From positions 1-64,000 of the forward strand of contig NZ_JAMRXH010000020.1 of the NCBI RefSeq assembly GCF_023740735.1: a stretch of DNA of 64,000 nt, given 5' to 3'. Shown here piece by piece: positions 23,604 to 32,774 of this stretch (position 1 is the first letter of the stretch; every line of letters begins with the position of its first letter). The notes beneath the pieces are model-generated. The model searched no databases, had not been told where the DNA came from, and saw only the letters and a list, made by a program, of their open reading frames with translations. A program made the translations under genes and the position numbers. Source of the stretch: Nocardia sp. CDC159. Lineage in GTDB: Bacteria; Actinomycetota; Actinomycetes; Mycobacteriales; Mycobacteriaceae.

Positions 23604-25223
23604 ATGTCACAGCGCTTCGTGGAGCGGGCCGAACGGATCGTCGACGCCCTGCTGCGGGTGGATCCACATGTCGCCGCCATGGCCGGTGATCATCGGTCCG
23701 ACGATCGACTGCCCGACTGGTCCGCGGAGGCGGTACGGGAACAGGCCGCGATGCTGCGCGAGGCGTCGCATGCGCTGGCGGAGGTGGACGAGGACGAACT
23801 GGACGCCGAGGACCGGGTGGATCTGGCGCTGCTGCAACGCGAGGTGGACGCGCGGCTGTTCCTGCTCGGCGAGGTCCGCGAGCACGAGTGGAATCCGTTG
23901 GTACACAATCCCGGTCCGCTGCTGTACGGCCTGCTGGCCCGGCCGTTCGCGCCGCCGGAGCAGCGGCTGGCGGCGGTTTCGGCCCGGCTGGCGGCCGTCC
24001 CGGACGCCCTGGCCACCGCGCGCGCGACCCTGACCGACTGCCCGCGCATTCACGTCGAGACCGCCCTCGGCCAGTTCGGTGGCGTCATCGCGCTGGTCCG
24101 CGATCAGGTGCCCGCACTGGCCGGGCAGGTGCCGGGTGCGGATGTGCGCCCCGTCGTCGAGGCGGCCACGGCCGCGCTCACCGAATTCACCGACTGGCTG
24201 ACGCGGCGGCTCGACCGCTCCGACCGCGACCCCCGGCTGGGCCGTCGGCTGTGGGAGGCCAAGCTCTGGCACGGCCTGGACACCGACCTGAGCGCAGCGG
24301 CCGTCCTCGACCACGCGCACCGCCACCTCGACCTGCTGACCGACCGGATCCGTACCGCCGCGGGCGAATTGCTCGGCGTCGCCCGTCCCGACGACGCGAC
24401 CGTGCGGTCCGCGCTGGATCGCCTGGCCACCGAGCGACCCGGCAACGACACCGTCGTGGCCGAGGCCCGCATCGCGCTGGCGGAGGCCGAGACCTTCGTC
24501 GCCGCACGCGATTTGGTGACCCCGGTGCCCGATACCCTGGTGGTGCAGGTGATGCCGGAATTCGCCCGCGGCATCGCGGTCGCCTACTGCGATGCGGTCG
24601 GCCCCCTCGAAACCGCCGACACCCCAACCTTCTACGCCATCGCCCCGACGCCCGACGACTGGCCCGCCGCGCAGGTGCAGTCCTTCTACCGCGAATACAA
24701 CAACCACATGCTGCGCAATCTGGCCGTGCACGAGGCGATGCCGGGCCATTTCCTGCAACTGGCCCACGCGCGCCGCTTCCGCGGCTCGACACCGGTGCGG
24801 GCGGTCTGCGAGAGCGGCACGTTCATCGAGGGCTGGGCCGTCTATTCCGAGGAGCTCATGGCCGAGCACGGCTTCGGCGGCCTGCCGGTGCGCCTGCAGC
24901 AGCTGAAGTCGCACCTGCGCATGACCATCAACGCGATTCTCGATCACGGCGTCCACTGCGACGGTATGAGCGAGGCCGAGGCGATGGACCTGATGCTGCG
25001 CCGCGGATTCCAGGAGGCGGGCGAGGCGGCCGGAAAATGGCGTCGGGCGCAGCTCGACTCCACGCAGCTGTCCACCTATTTCGTGGGTTACTCGGAAATG
25101 TCTGCAATCGCGGCGGATCGGCCGAGCGGTATTCCGCTGCGGCGCTGGCACGACCTGATGCTGGCGCACGGCTCGCCGTCGCCGAGACACCTTCGAGCGC
25201 TTGTGACCTCGGCTCCATCATAA
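23604..25223 (+). CDS. DUF885-family (putative zinc peptidase-like) protein
   Basis: 539 aa. The C-terminal half has the DUF885 signature HEAMPGHFLQLAHARRF (HExxxGH, ~375-391), followed by ESGTFIEGWAVYSEELM, which resembles gluzincin-type metallopeptidase active sites. No signal peptide. The ATG at 23604 is chosen because the sequence upstream is low-complexity read-through from another gene. DUF885 proteins are widespread, with a proposed peptidase role but little biochemistry. It stands alone and is divergent from the TenA-like gene (66 bp gap). Confidence 0.85.
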   Translation: MSQRFVERAERIVDALLRVDPHVAAMAGDHRSDDRLPDWSAEAVREQAAMLREASHALAEVDEDELDAEDRVDLALLQREVDARLFLLGEVREHEWNPLVHNPGPLLYGLLARPFAPPEQRLAAVSARLAAVPDALATARATLTDCPRIHVETALGQFGGVIALVRDQVPALAGQVPGADVRPVVEAATAALTEFTDWLTRRLDRSDRDPRLGRRLWEAKLWHGLDTDLSAAAVLDHAHRHLDLLTDRIRTAAGELLGVARPDDATVRSALDRLATERPGNDTVVAEARIALAEAETFVAARDLVTPVPDTLVVQVMPEFARGIAVAYCDAVGPLETADTPTFYAIAPTPDDWPAAQVQSFYREYNNHMLRNLAVHEAMPGHFLQLAHARRFRGSTPVRAVCESGTFIEGWAVYSEELMAEHGFGGLPVRLQQLKSHLRMTINAILDHGVHCDGMSEAEAMDLMLRRGFQEAGEAAGKWRRAQLDSTQLSTYFVGYSEMSAIAADRPSGIPLRRWHDLMLAHGSPSPRHLRALVTSAPS

Positions 25224-25312
25224 TTCCCGATCCGCCTTCGGGTTTCGCACCGAAGCCGGGACACGCCGCGGACATTCCGGACAAATCCAGTAACTAATGA
25301 TTTGCTTTGGTA

Positions 25313-25855
25313 ATGCGATCGATCGCGAAATTGGCCATTGCGGCCATGGCGGTATGCGCGTTGTCGGTCTGTTCCGGTCCCGCCGCGGCGGACTGCTCCC
25401 CTGCGAACTGCACAATCGAGATCACCGAGGACGACATCGCGAAATACGACACCGCCGAATCCGACATAACCGAATCCGACATAGCCGAATCCGACATCTC
25501 GTCATCTCTGGCGCTGGCCGTGCCCAATATGATCGGCATGGCCGCGGGCCTGGTGCTGCCGCTGTTCCGGCTGGCGCCGAAGACCATCGCCCGCTTCATC
25601 GTCCCGCCCGATCAGTTCGATGCCTTCGACAACATCATCACCCGCGAAAGCGGTTGGAACACCTTCGCGGTCAACCCCTCCTCCGGCGCGTACGGGCTGC
25701 CACAGGCGCTGCCGCCGCACAAGATGGCCAGTCACGGCCTGGACTGGCCCTACAACCCGGTCACCCAGATCCGTTGGGCCTACGACTATATGAACAAGCG
25801 CTACGGCAGCCCCAACGCGGCCTGGGCCTTCTGGCAGGCGCACGGGTGGTACTAG
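25313..25855 (+). CDS. Secreted lytic-transglycosylase-like (SLT) protein
   Basis: 180 aa. Signal peptide (AIAAMAVCALSVCSGPAAADC), then a short acidic segment with three ESDI-type repeats, a hydrophobic stretch (~75-90) and a C-terminal SLT-like domain: IITRESGWNTFAVNPSSGAYGLPQALP...WAFWQAHGWY, with the catalytic Glu in RESGW. Such domains cut peptidoglycan. It resembles the small transglycosylase/aggregation-promoting-factor C-terminal domains of actinomycetes. The ATG at 25313 lacks an obvious ribosome site; TTG 25307 is an alternative start. Confidence 0.8.
   Translation: MRSIAKLAIAAMAVCALSVCSGPAAADCSPANCTIEITEDDIAKYDTAESDITESDIAESDISSSLALAVPNMIGMAAGLVLPLFRLAPKTIARFIVPPDQFDAFDNIITRESGWNTFAVNPSSGAYGLPQALPPHKMASHGLDWPYNPVTQIRWAYDYMNKRYGSPNAAWAFWQAHGWY
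25454..25498 (+). repeat. Three tandem 15-bp repeats inside the SLT gene
   Basis: Units at 25454-25468, 25469-25483 and 25484-25498 share (g/a)ccgaatccgacat(a/c). They encode AESDI-TESDI-AESDI. The high identity at DNA level suggests recent slippage duplication; unit number may vary between strains. Confidence 0.8.
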
Positions 25856-26002
25856 GGGCACATCCCGGTAGTGGCGGTCGGTAACGATTGTGAGCTCCCG
25901 AGCGCAGCTGGCAGAATCGAAGTGAGGGTTGCGAGCACCTGACTGCTGCTACCCGTGGAGTCGTATCCCCCGCGGGTGTCGGGCTAACGAAAGGCATCGG
26001 CC

Positions 26003-27130
26003 ATGTTCGTGCGTGTGTTCGCCCTGTCGATCATCGTCACCGTGCTGTCACTGGTGGTCGCGTTCGTCTACGGCGGCGCGGAGGCATTGGTCCTGGCGGC
26101 GATCCTCGGCGTGCTCGAGGTCTCTCTGTCGTTCGACAACGCCGTGGTCAACGCGTCTGTGCTGCAACGGATGAGCGTGTTCTGGCAGCGAATCTTCCTG
26201 ACCATCGGCGTGCTGATCGCGGTCTTCGGTATGCGGCTGGTCTTCCCGCTGGTGATCGTGGCCATCGGCGCGCACCTGGATCCGGTGCAGGCGCTGGATC
26301 TGGCGCTGAACCCGCCGCCCGGCGGCGCGGCCTACTTCCCGGATGGGCGGCCGAGCTACGAGACGCTGCTCAACGAGGCCAATCCCAAAATCGCCGCCTT
26401 CGGCGGCATGTTCCTGCTGTTGCTGTTCCTGAACTTCGTCTGCACCCAGCGCGAGATCACCTGGCTGTCCTGGCTGGAGCGCCCGCTGGGACGGCTCGGG
26501 CGGTTCAACATGTTCACCACCATCGTCTCGCTCGTCGCGCTGGTGCTGATCGCCGGATTCATCGCCCCCGACAACAAGGCCGATGTGGTGATGGTCGCGG
26601 GCGTACTGGGCATGGTCACCTACATCCTGGTCGACGGGCTGGGCAACCACTTCGACAATCAGATCGATGCGGAGGGCCGCGCCCCCTCGCCCGCCGCGGT
26701 GCTGGTCGGCAAGGCCGCCTTCTTCACCTTCCTCTACCTCGAGGTGCTGGACGCGTCGTTCTCCTTCGACGGTGTGATCGGCGCGTTCGCCATCACCGCC
26801 GATCCGATCATCATCGCGCTGGGCCTGGGCCTGATCGGCGCGATGTTCGTCCGCTCGATCACGGTCTACCTGGTGCGCAAGGGCACGCTCTCGGAGTACG
26901 TCTATCTCGAGCACGGCGCGCACTGGGCGATCGGCGCCCTGGCGTTCGTCCTGCTCTACGAGACCGGCCATCACATCGACGAGATCATCACCGGCCTGGT
27001 CGGCGTGGCCCTCATCGTCGCCGCCTATCTGAGCAGCGTCGTCTACAACCGCCGCCACCGCTATCCGGACGGTGACGGCACGACCGAGACCGAGGTGGAC
27101 CTGCCCGCGCCCCCGCGCGAATTCGTCTGA
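26003..27130 (+). CDS. DUF475/TerC-like integral membrane protein
   Basis: 375 aa, about nine membrane helices. Two inverted-repeat motifs with conserved acidic residues are clear: EVSLSFDNAVVNASVL (helix 2) and LDASFSFDGVIGAF (helix ~7), as in TerC/MntY-like and DUF475 proteins, linked to metal (Mn2+) export or stress resistance. The tail is acidic and Pro rich. The 147-bp upstream gap was checked for a yybP-ykoY manganese riboswitch; no convincing core was seen. Inner membrane; the metal is inference from the superfamily. Confidence 0.85.
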   Translation: MFVRVFALSIIVTVLSLVVAFVYGGAEALVLAAILGVLEVSLSFDNAVVNASVLQRMSVFWQRIFLTIGVLIAVFGMRLVFPLVIVAIGAHLDPVQALDLALNPPPGGAAYFPDGRPSYETLLNEANPKIAAFGGMFLLLLFLNFVCTQREITWLSWLERPLGRLGRFNMFTTIVSLVALVLIAGFIAPDNKADVVMVAGVLGMVTYILVDGLGNHFDNQIDAEGRAPSPAAVLVGKAAFFTFLYLEVLDASFSFDGVIGAFAITADPIIIALGLGLIGAMFVRSITVYLVRKGTLSEYVYLEHGAHWAIGALAFVLLYETGHHIDEIITGLVGVALIVAAYLSSVVYNRRHRYPDGDGTTETEVDLPAPPREFV

Positions 27131-27143
27131 TCCGCCCGACGAT

Positions 27144-27162
27144 CCCGGCCGGACGAGCCGGG
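27144..27162. terminator. Hairpin between convergent DUF475 and DinB genes
   Basis: CCCGGC (27144-27149) and GCCGGG (27157-27162) with a 7-nt loop, in the 39-bp gap between two convergent stops. No U-tract; typical of GC-rich actinobacterial terminators and usable in both directions. Confidence 0.5.
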
Positions 27163-27169
27163 TAGGCGT

Positions 27170-27682
27170 TCAGCCGTTGCGGCGGTCGAAGACGCCGCGC
27201 AGATAGGCCGCCTGGCCCGCGTGCTGCAGATCGTCGGAGATGACGCTCACCAGGCGCACCCCCAGCGTGACCGGCGGGTCCCAGCGACGGTCGACGATGC
27301 GGGGCAGATCGGCATCGGTGAGACCTTGTAGGAAGCGCAGCGTCTGTTCGTGCACCGCGTCGTAGTAGCCGGTGAGCAGTTCGGCCGATGCGGTGACCGC
27401 GGCCACCTCGGCCGGGCCGTGGCCGTAGCCGGTGTCGCCCGGGTCCAGCGACAGCCCGAAGCGGTCGTACCAGCCGTGCGCGGTCCAGACCTGTTCCACA
27501 CCCGCCACCTCGGCGAGGTGATCGTCCTGGACGCGAGTCAGATGCCAGATCAGCCAGGCGATGGAGTTGGCCGCCGGGTCGATGCGGAAGGTCAGCGCCT
27601 GCGCGCCCAGGCCGTCGACCGTGTGGTGCACCACCTCACGAATCCGTTCGTACGCATCGATCAGAACCTCCGCGCTCGTCAT
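27170..27682 (-). CDS. DinB-family (mycothiol transferase-like) protein
   Basis: 170 aa four-helix DinB/DUF664 protein. The putative metal/thiol site histidines are in IAWLIWHLTRVQDDH (~45-60), LLTGYYDAVHEQTL and ISDDLQHAGQAAYLRG. In actinomycetes such proteins are often mycothiol-dependent S-transferases; this is a family expectation, not shown here. The ATG at 27680-27682 is preferred over 27712. It lies 33 bp after the small-protein gene on the same strand, so the two may be co-transcribed. Confidence 0.82.
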   Translation of the reverse strand: MTSAEVLIDAYERIREVVHHTVDGLGAQALTFRIDPAANSIAWLIWHLTRVQDDHLAEVAGVEQVWTAHGWYDRFGLSLDPGDTGYGHGPAEVAAVTASAELLTGYYDAVHEQTLRFLQGLTDADLPRIVDRRWDPPVTLGVRLVSVISDDLQHAGQAAYLRGVFDRRNG

Positions 27683-27715
27683 GGTGGCCACGCTACCCAC
27701 GCCCACCGACACCTC

Positions 27716-28018
27716 TCACGCGGCGGGCGAGAGCCGGTGCACCACCCGTAGGCACAGCAGGGTCACCGCCCGCTCGAGTTCGAGTCCCAGTTCCGCGGCC
27801 CGCACGGCGGCCAGTTCCAGTGCCTCCGCGTCGTCGAGCAGCATTGGGTCGCTGAGGATTTCGTCGAGCACCATGCCGTGCACGGCCTGTTCGCGGGTCA
27901 ATCGGCGACCAGGCAACCAGCTCAGGGTCCAGAAGTCCCCCTCGGGTCCGGAAATCAGCTCGGCGGTTTCCGGAGTGATGTCGCTGACGATCGCCGCGCG
28001 GGTGAGTTCGAGTGTCAT
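27716..28018 (-). CDS. Small protein of the mirror module (left copy)
   Basis: 100 aa from ATG 28016-28018, with AAGGGCAG 6-7 nt upstream; a longer frame to 28120 adds unrelated sequence. It is clearly homologous to the protein at 33199-33564: shared SD(I/V)TPE, the (F/Y)W(T/S)LSWLP core, LTR(E/D)QA, GMVLDE(I/T)LSDP and RAAELG(L/I). No known domain, signal peptide or membrane helix. It is divergent from an XRE regulator whose paralogue is likewise divergent from the other copy, so the small protein and regulator probably work together. The small protein could be an effector or co-regulator; unknown. Confidence 0.75.
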   Translation of the reverse strand: MTLELTRAAIVSDITPETAELISGPEGDFWTLSWLPGRRLTREQAVHGMVLDEILSDPMLLDDAEALELAAVRAAELGLELERAVTLLCLRVVHRLSPAA

Positions 28019-28300
28019 TCGTCTGCCCTTGTCCCGAACGAATACATCATCGAGCGTAATCAGCGGGTATTTCCCGGCCAAGCGATCACGCCGCCCTTTC
28101 GGGATACCCACACAAGACATTTGCCCACCCCGTAATCACCGCGAGCGCTCCGGTGGCAGGATTGCCGGGCGAGCCGAGCGGCACCGGCCCGAAACTCGCG
28201 CAACGCGCCTGGCACTCCGCGACTTTCACGATTCACCCACGTCGCCGCGACCGATTCATCCCATATATTCGGCCGGACATCGTGACAAAAATTGGAACTG

Positions 28301-29332
28301 ATGACACATTCCGAGCATCCGCCACCGGAACACATCGGCGATCTGATCCGCCGCCTCCGGCGCGAGCGCGGATACACCCAGACCGCGCTGGCCGCCCGGG
28401 TGGGCTGTTCGCGCAGTCTGGTCCAGCAGATCGAGAACGGCAGCCGGATGCCGACGCTGTCGCTGCGCGAACGGCTGAGTCTGGTTCTGGGACAGGAGCT
28501 TCCGCCGATCCGTTTCGATACCACGCCCAGCGCCGCGGACGGCCCCTTCTACGACCTGCGGATGCGCTTCAACGTACTGCTGGGCAAGGATCCCGGCCTC
28601 GCCGAGCGCGCCCTGCGCATCGCGCTCGGGTTGGCCGACGCCGCCGGCGCCGACCCGGATCTCACTCCGCTGCAGGCGATCGCGCTGCGCCAGCTCGAAC
28701 GCGCGGAGGAACTCATCGTGCAGATCCCCTCGCGTAGCGTCACCGTGTGGGAGTGGAATACGGTCACCGATTGGCTGACCATCCTCGACCGGGCCACGCG
28801 CTCGATTCGGGCGATCCACACCGCATCCCTGGGCACGATCAGTGGCGATATCGGCGACGACTATCACGCGGCGATCTTGCGCCTCGCCGAGCGCGCCCGG
28901 CCCCGGGTGACCGTGCGCCGCCTGTACGTGCTCGACGAGATCTCCGAGGTGTGGCCGTACGAGGACAAGCTGTGGAAGCAGGCCCGCTGCGGTATCGAGA
29001 GCCTGCTGGTCCGGCGCGAGGCCGCGCGCAATGCGCAGAGCATGCTGGTCGTCGACGACCGCTATGTCGCCGTGGGTGAATACGACTACTCCCGCCAATC
29101 CCGGGTCGCCACCAGGTTTTCCGGGCTGCCGCAGGACGTGGCGTTCGCGGTGCGCCGCTTCGAGCGGCTCTACGAGCTCTCGCGGGCGGGCTCGGCGGTT
29201 CCGGTCGACGAGCTCGTCGCGCACCCGCCGCTGGCCGAGTTCGAGGACCTCGACGACGGCAACTGCCGCGCCCTGTTCCGCGGCGCGCTCGAGCAGCGCT
29301 GGAACGCCGGGCGCGAGCACCGACGCCGTTAG
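28301..29332 (+). CDS. XRE regulator with PLD-like C-terminal sensor domain (left copy)
   Basis: 343 aa. HTH at residues ~12-66 (YTQTALAARVGCSRSLVQQIENG). The C-terminal ~200 residues carry SVTVWEWNTVTDWLTIL, RRLYVLDEI and SMLVVDDRYVAVGEYDYSRQSRVATRF, which read like a catalytically dead phospholipase-D/TrmB-like sensor fold; the HKD residues are absent. About 60% identical by eye to the protein at 31703-32758. ATG 28301 or TTG 28292 could be the start; a TATATT -10 (28264-28269) lies upstream. The TAG stop overlaps the convergent dehydrogenase stop (TTAG). It is divergent from the left small-protein gene. The fold name is inference. Confidence 0.82.
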   Translation: MTHSEHPPPEHIGDLIRRLRRERGYTQTALAARVGCSRSLVQQIENGSRMPTLSLRERLSLVLGQELPPIRFDTTPSAADGPFYDLRMRFNVLLGKDPGLAERALRIALGLADAAGADPDLTPLQAIALRQLERAEELIVQIPSRSVTVWEWNTVTDWLTILDRATRSIRAIHTASLGTISGDIGDDYHAAILRLAERARPRVTVRRLYVLDEISEVWPYEDKLWKQARCGIESLLVRREAARNAQSMLVVDDRYVAVGEYDYSRQSRVATRFSGLPQDVAFAVRRFERLYELSRAGSAVPVDELVAHPPLAEFEDLDDGNCRALFRGALEQRWNAGREHRRR

Positions 29333-30288
29333 CGACCCAACAGCCGCAGGATCATGGCGACGGTGGCGGCGCTGTAGGCGCGGCTGGCGGCCGCGGGGCG
29401 GCGCGACGGATAATTCGAGCGGTGCGTGACGAGTACACCGCTGGGCAGGATCACCGTCGCGTCGGCCACGGTGGCCGTGCAGTTGCCGCCCGCCTTGGCG
29501 ACCAGATCCACCACGACCGCTCCCGGCCCGAGCGCCGCCAGCGCCCGCTCGTCCAGCAGGATCGGCGCGCGGACTCCGCGCCGGGCGGCGGCGCAGATCA
29601 CCAGATCTGGTTTGTCCGCCACGATGCGGTCGACGATCGTCGCCCGGTCACCGTTCGGATTCAGCACGAATGTCGCCGGGCCCGAGGCGTTCACGGGGGT
29701 CTGCTGGGCCGGGCGGTTGCCGATCAGCACGGGGGGTTCGTCGCCGCACGCGTGCGCGGTGGTCAGGGCCGACAGCCCGGCCTGGCCGCAGCCGAGAATC
29801 ATGCTGCGGATCGGCCGCCTGCGCGTACTCGCGGCCAGCAACCGGCGGCCCGCGCGATAGGCGACCCCGCCCGCGATCCGGCTCATCGCGGTGAGCGCGT
29901 CGGCATCGGGCAGCTCGGTGGCCGAGACCGATTCGAAGGCAATGGATTCCACGCCCAGCCCGCGCAACTGGGCGATCTGCGCCGCGCGCTGGACCGGATC
30001 CTGGAATCCGACCAGGGTCAGACCCGGCCGGTGCGGCACCGCCTCCAGCGGGAAGGCGGGCGGTTTCACCCAGGCCACCACATCGCTGCGCGCGAAGACC
30101 GCCGCGGCTGTCTCGGTCGTATACGCCCCCGCCACCCGATAGGCCGCATCGTCGAATCCCGCGAAACCGCCTGCGCCGCTTTGCACCACGACCCCGACAC
30201 CGTCGGCGGCCAATCGGCGCACCCCGTCCGGGGTGAGGGCGACCCGGCGTTCCCGGGCAGCGGTCTCCCGCAACACCCCGACGATCAC
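29329..30288 (-). CDS. PntA/alanine-dehydrogenase-like NAD(P)-binding protein
   Basis: 319 aa. The N-terminal half matches AlaDH/PNT-N (IVGVLRE, RRVALTPDGVRRL, VQSGAGGFAGF). The C-terminal Rossmann part has LGCGQAGLSAL and ends with PGAVVVDLVAKAGGN, as in transhydrogenase subunit alpha, alanine dehydrogenase and lysine-ketoglutarate reductase. It is shorter than PntA (~380) and has no pntB partner, so it is not a proton-pumping transhydrogenase; a soluble amino-acid or imino-acid dehydrogenase is likelier. GTG 30286-30288 overlaps the aminotransferase stop (GTGA) with GGAG 6 nt upstream. Last gene of a three-gene coupled operon. Confidence 0.78.
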   Translation of the reverse strand: MIVGVLRETAARERRVALTPDGVRRLAADGVGVVVQSGAGGFAGFDDAAYRVAGAYTTETAAAVFARSDVVAWVKPPAFPLEAVPHRPGLTLVGFQDPVQRAAQIAQLRGLGVESIAFESVSATELPDADALTAMSRIAGGVAYRAGRRLLAASTRRRPIRSMILGCGQAGLSALTTAHACGDEPPVLIGNRPAQQTPVNASGPATFVLNPNGDRATIVDRIVADKPDLVICAAARRGVRAPILLDERALAALGPGAVVVDLVAKAGGNCTATVADATVILPSGVLVTHRSNYPSRRPAAASRAYSAATVAMILRLLGR

Positions 30289-31706
30289 GGCCACTCCTGC
30301 GCGTCCAGCACCGGCAGGCCGCGCCCGGCCAGCGCCTCCCGGTAGGTCAGGCCGCGGCCCAGATCTGCGACGAGCCGTTCCAGGCGATCGAACAGCTCCC
30401 CGATCAGCTCCGGCGATTCCATGCCCGGAGCCTTGCGCGGCGCCAGGACATTGAGCCGGACGCCGCGGCGGGGGGAGCCGGTGCGGTCCAGGGCCACGCT
30501 GTCGATTCCGGCCACGGCCAGCAGCACATCCTCGAGTTGGGCGCCGGTATCGATGCCCGCGGCGGTGAGCAGGGTTTCGTCGATCACCAGCGAGACGAAC
30601 ATGCCCTCGGCAATGCCCAACGGTCGCAACGTATCCGGGCCGAGCCGCCGATTGATACCCTCGATCACGTCCATGACCCGGGCCAGCTGCGCGCGCATCA
30701 CCGCGCGGTTGTCCCGGAAGTACTCCTCCGGGGTGTGCTCGATGACCGCGCGGGCCAGATGCGTCGTCTCGCGCTGGAACGCCACGGTCAGCCGCGCCCG
30801 CAGCCGCGTCAGCCACTCGGTATCGCCGGTGCAGGCGGCACCCATCTTGCATGGCCCGAAGGCGTTGTAACCCTTGGAATTCCCGGTGATCGACAGCACC
30901 CGGTCGTAGAGCCGCACCGGCCCGCGCGCGGTCGAGACCTCGACCGCGGCGATCGGCACATATTCGGCCACCATCTGGTCGAAGGCCATATCGCAGATGA
31001 CCGGCACGTCCGCCTCGGCCAGCACCCGCCCGATCGCCAGCACCTCCGCCGTCGAATACCGCGCCACCACGGGATTGCCGGGCAGCGTGAGCATCACCCC
31101 GCACAGCTCGCCGCGGGCCCGGTACTCGGCCAGACAGGAGGCCAGCGCTTCGGGGCAGATCTTGAACTCGTCGTCCGGCGTCGCGGGGCACGCGATGATG
31201 CGCAGGCCGAACTTCTGGATGTGCGGACCGGCGCTCTTGTAGAAGCCCTCCGGGCATACGATGACGCCGCCGGGCCGCGCCAGCGTCGCGATGGCCTCCT
31301 CGAGCAGCATCGTGCTCGAATACGGGCAGACCACCACCTCGTCCGGCGCCACCCGCACGCCCGGCACCCCGTCCGCCGGATTCCGCAGCCGCCGAAACAG
31401 CCGCTGCGCGGCCAGTTCCCGCAGCACCAGCGGCTGGCGCTTGTCGTAGAGCAGTCCGTCGAGATAGTCCGGCGCCGGATGCCCGGTCACGACCTCCCGC
31501 CAGGCCCGCTCCAACGCGGCGGCCGCGCTCGGGTGGATCGGCAGGCCGGTCTCGCCGTGGTAGGCGTCGACCACCCCGGTGTACCGACGCCCCGCGGTGC
31601 CCTCGAAGCCGGGCGAACTCGGAAAGGACTGCCGCACTTCCCGTTTGCGCGCCTCCGAGCGGGCCGCCAGGCCCGTCACCTCGGGCCTGGTCCGAGTCCC
31701 GGTCAC
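30285..31706 (-). CDS. PLP-dependent class I/II aminotransferase
   Basis: 473 aa fold-type I enzyme. The PLP lysine is probably in SITGNSKGYNAFGPCK (~residues 272-287). DMAFDQMV (~Asp 241) fits the PLP-pyridine aspartate and LPGNPVV the substrate-Asn region. The N-terminal ~45 residues are extended. GTG 31704-31706 overlaps the upstream XRE stop as GTGA. With the downstream dehydrogenase it could form a two-step amino-acid route (transamination plus reduction or oxidation). The unusual K-x12-CK region and mixed similarity make the substrate unclear. Confidence 0.85.
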   Translation of the reverse strand: MTGTRTRPEVTGLAARSEARKREVRQSFPSSPGFEGTAGRRYTGVVDAYHGETGLPIHPSAAAALERAWREVVTGHPAPDYLDGLLYDKRQPLVLRELAAQRLFRRLRNPADGVPGVRVAPDEVVVCPYSSTMLLEEAIATLARPGGVIVCPEGFYKSAGPHIQKFGLRIIACPATPDDEFKICPEALASCLAEYRARGELCGVMLTLPGNPVVARYSTAEVLAIGRVLAEADVPVICDMAFDQMVAEYVPIAAVEVSTARGPVRLYDRVLSITGNSKGYNAFGPCKMGAACTGDTEWLTRLRARLTVAFQRETTHLARAVIEHTPEEYFRDNRAVMRAQLARVMDVIEGINRRLGPDTLRPLGIAEGMFVSLVIDETLLTAAGIDTGAQLEDVLLAVAGIDSVALDRTGSPRRGVRLNVLAPRKAPGMESPELIGELFDRLERLVADLGRGLTYREALAGRGLPVLDAQEWP

Positions 31707-32758
31707 GACCGACCGGCTTCCGTGGCCGTCTCACCCGGCGCGGGCACCCCGTCCCAGGCGTGTGCCAGCGCCTCGCGGAACAGTGCCCGACAGTTGCCCT
31801 GGGTGAGCCGCTCGAATTCGGCCAGCGGCGGGGTCGACACGATGTCGTCGACGACGATCGCCGACCCCATCCGGCGCAGTTCGTACAGCTTCTCGAAGCG
31901 CCGCACGGCGAAGGCCACATCGTGCTTGAGCGCCGAGAACCGGGTCGCGACTCGCGCCTGGCGCGAGTAGTCGTACTCACCGATGCATACGTAGCGATCG
32001 TCGACGACCAGCATGCTCTGGGCGTTGCGCGCGTGTTCACGTTTGACCAGAACGCTTTCCACACCGGAGCGGACCTGCCGCCACAACTTGTCGTCGTAGG
32101 GCCAGACGTCCTCGATGCGGTCCAGCACGTACATCCGGCGCACCTGAACCTTCGGCTCGTGCACATTGTCGGCGAGCCGGACGATGGCCGAGTGGTAGTC
32201 GTCGCCGACGTCACCGCCGATGGTGCCCAGGTCGGCGGTGTGGATCGCGCGGATGGAGCGCTCGGCCTGCTCGAGGATGGTCAGCCAGTCGTTGATCGTG
32301 TTCCACTCCCACACCGTCGCGCTGCGGGACGGGATCTGGGCCAGGATCTCCTCGGCGCGGTCGAGCTGGCGGGCGGCGATGAGCCGCAGCGGCTCGATGT
32401 CCTCGGGGGCGACCCGCGCGTCGATCACGCTCTGCGCGATCGACAGCACCCGCTCGACCACCTCCGGATCCTTGCCCAGCAGGATGTTGAAACGCATGCG
32501 CAGGTCGTAGTGTCCGCCGGTGGGCTCGGCGGTGGCGTCCGGCACGGCGGCCATCGGAAGCTCCTCGCCCAGCGCCGAACTCAGCCGTTCGCGTAGCGCC
32601 AGCGGGGGCACCCGGGTCCCGTTCTCGATCTGCTGGATCAGGCTGCGGGAGCAGTCCGCTTTTTTCGCGAGGGCCGCCTGGGTGTAGCCCCGCTCCGTCC
32701 GGAGGCGGCGAACCAGGTTTCCGATCGGCTCCCCACCTGCGCGCCCAGAGAGTGTCAC
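31703..32758 (-). CDS. XRE regulator with PLD-like C-terminal sensor domain (right copy)
   Basis: About 351 aa, paralogue of the protein at 28301-29332: HTH (YTQAALAKKADCSRSLIQQIENG) and the same C-terminal blocks (SATVWEWNTINDWLTIL, RRMYVLDRI, SMLVVDDRYVCIGEYDYSRQARVATRF). Start: GTG 32756-32758 lies 8 nt after a -10-like TAGAAT, suggesting a leaderless transcript; an ATG at 32789-32791 would lie upstream of that -10. The stop overlaps the aminotransferase as GTGA, so regulator, aminotransferase and dehydrogenase form one coupled operon. It is divergent from the right small-protein gene across a 440-bp region with two palindromes. Confidence 0.82.
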   Translation of the reverse strand: MTLSGRAGGEPIGNLVRRLRTERGYTQAALAKKADCSRSLIQQIENGTRVPPLALRERLSSALGEELPMAAVPDATAEPTGGHYDLRMRFNILLGKDPEVVERVLSIAQSVIDARVAPEDIEPLRLIAARQLDRAEEILAQIPSRSATVWEWNTINDWLTILEQAERSIRAIHTADLGTIGGDVGDDYHSAIVRLADNVHEPKVQVRRMYVLDRIEDVWPYDDKLWRQVRSGVESVLVKREHARNAQSMLVVDDRYVCIGEYDYSRQARVATRFSALKHDVAFAVRRFEKLYELRRMGSAIVVDDIVSTPPLAEFERLTQGNCRALFREALAHAWDGVPAPGETATEAGRS

Positions 32759-32774
32759 GGTGCCCGATTCTAGC

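Noticed and set aside
22386..25223. 945-aa plus-strand frame before the DUF885 protein
   Set aside because: Upstream of ATG 23604 it overlaps the S1 protease and, in antisense, the TenA-like gene and has no sensible composition.
25856..26002. yybP-ykoY manganese riboswitch before the DUF475 gene
   Set aside because: TerC-like genes often carry it, but no conserved core is seen in the 147-bp gap.
29329..30288. Proton-translocating transhydrogenase subunit
   Set aside because: Too short, no membrane helices and no pntB; more likely a soluble amino-acid/imino-acid dehydrogenase relative.
29329..32214. 961-aa minus-strand frame ending in the PntA-like protein
   Set aside because: Residues before GTG 30288 are out-of-frame translation of the aminotransferase and XRE genes (low-complexity Arg/Gly). 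The real start overlaps the aminotransferase stop.
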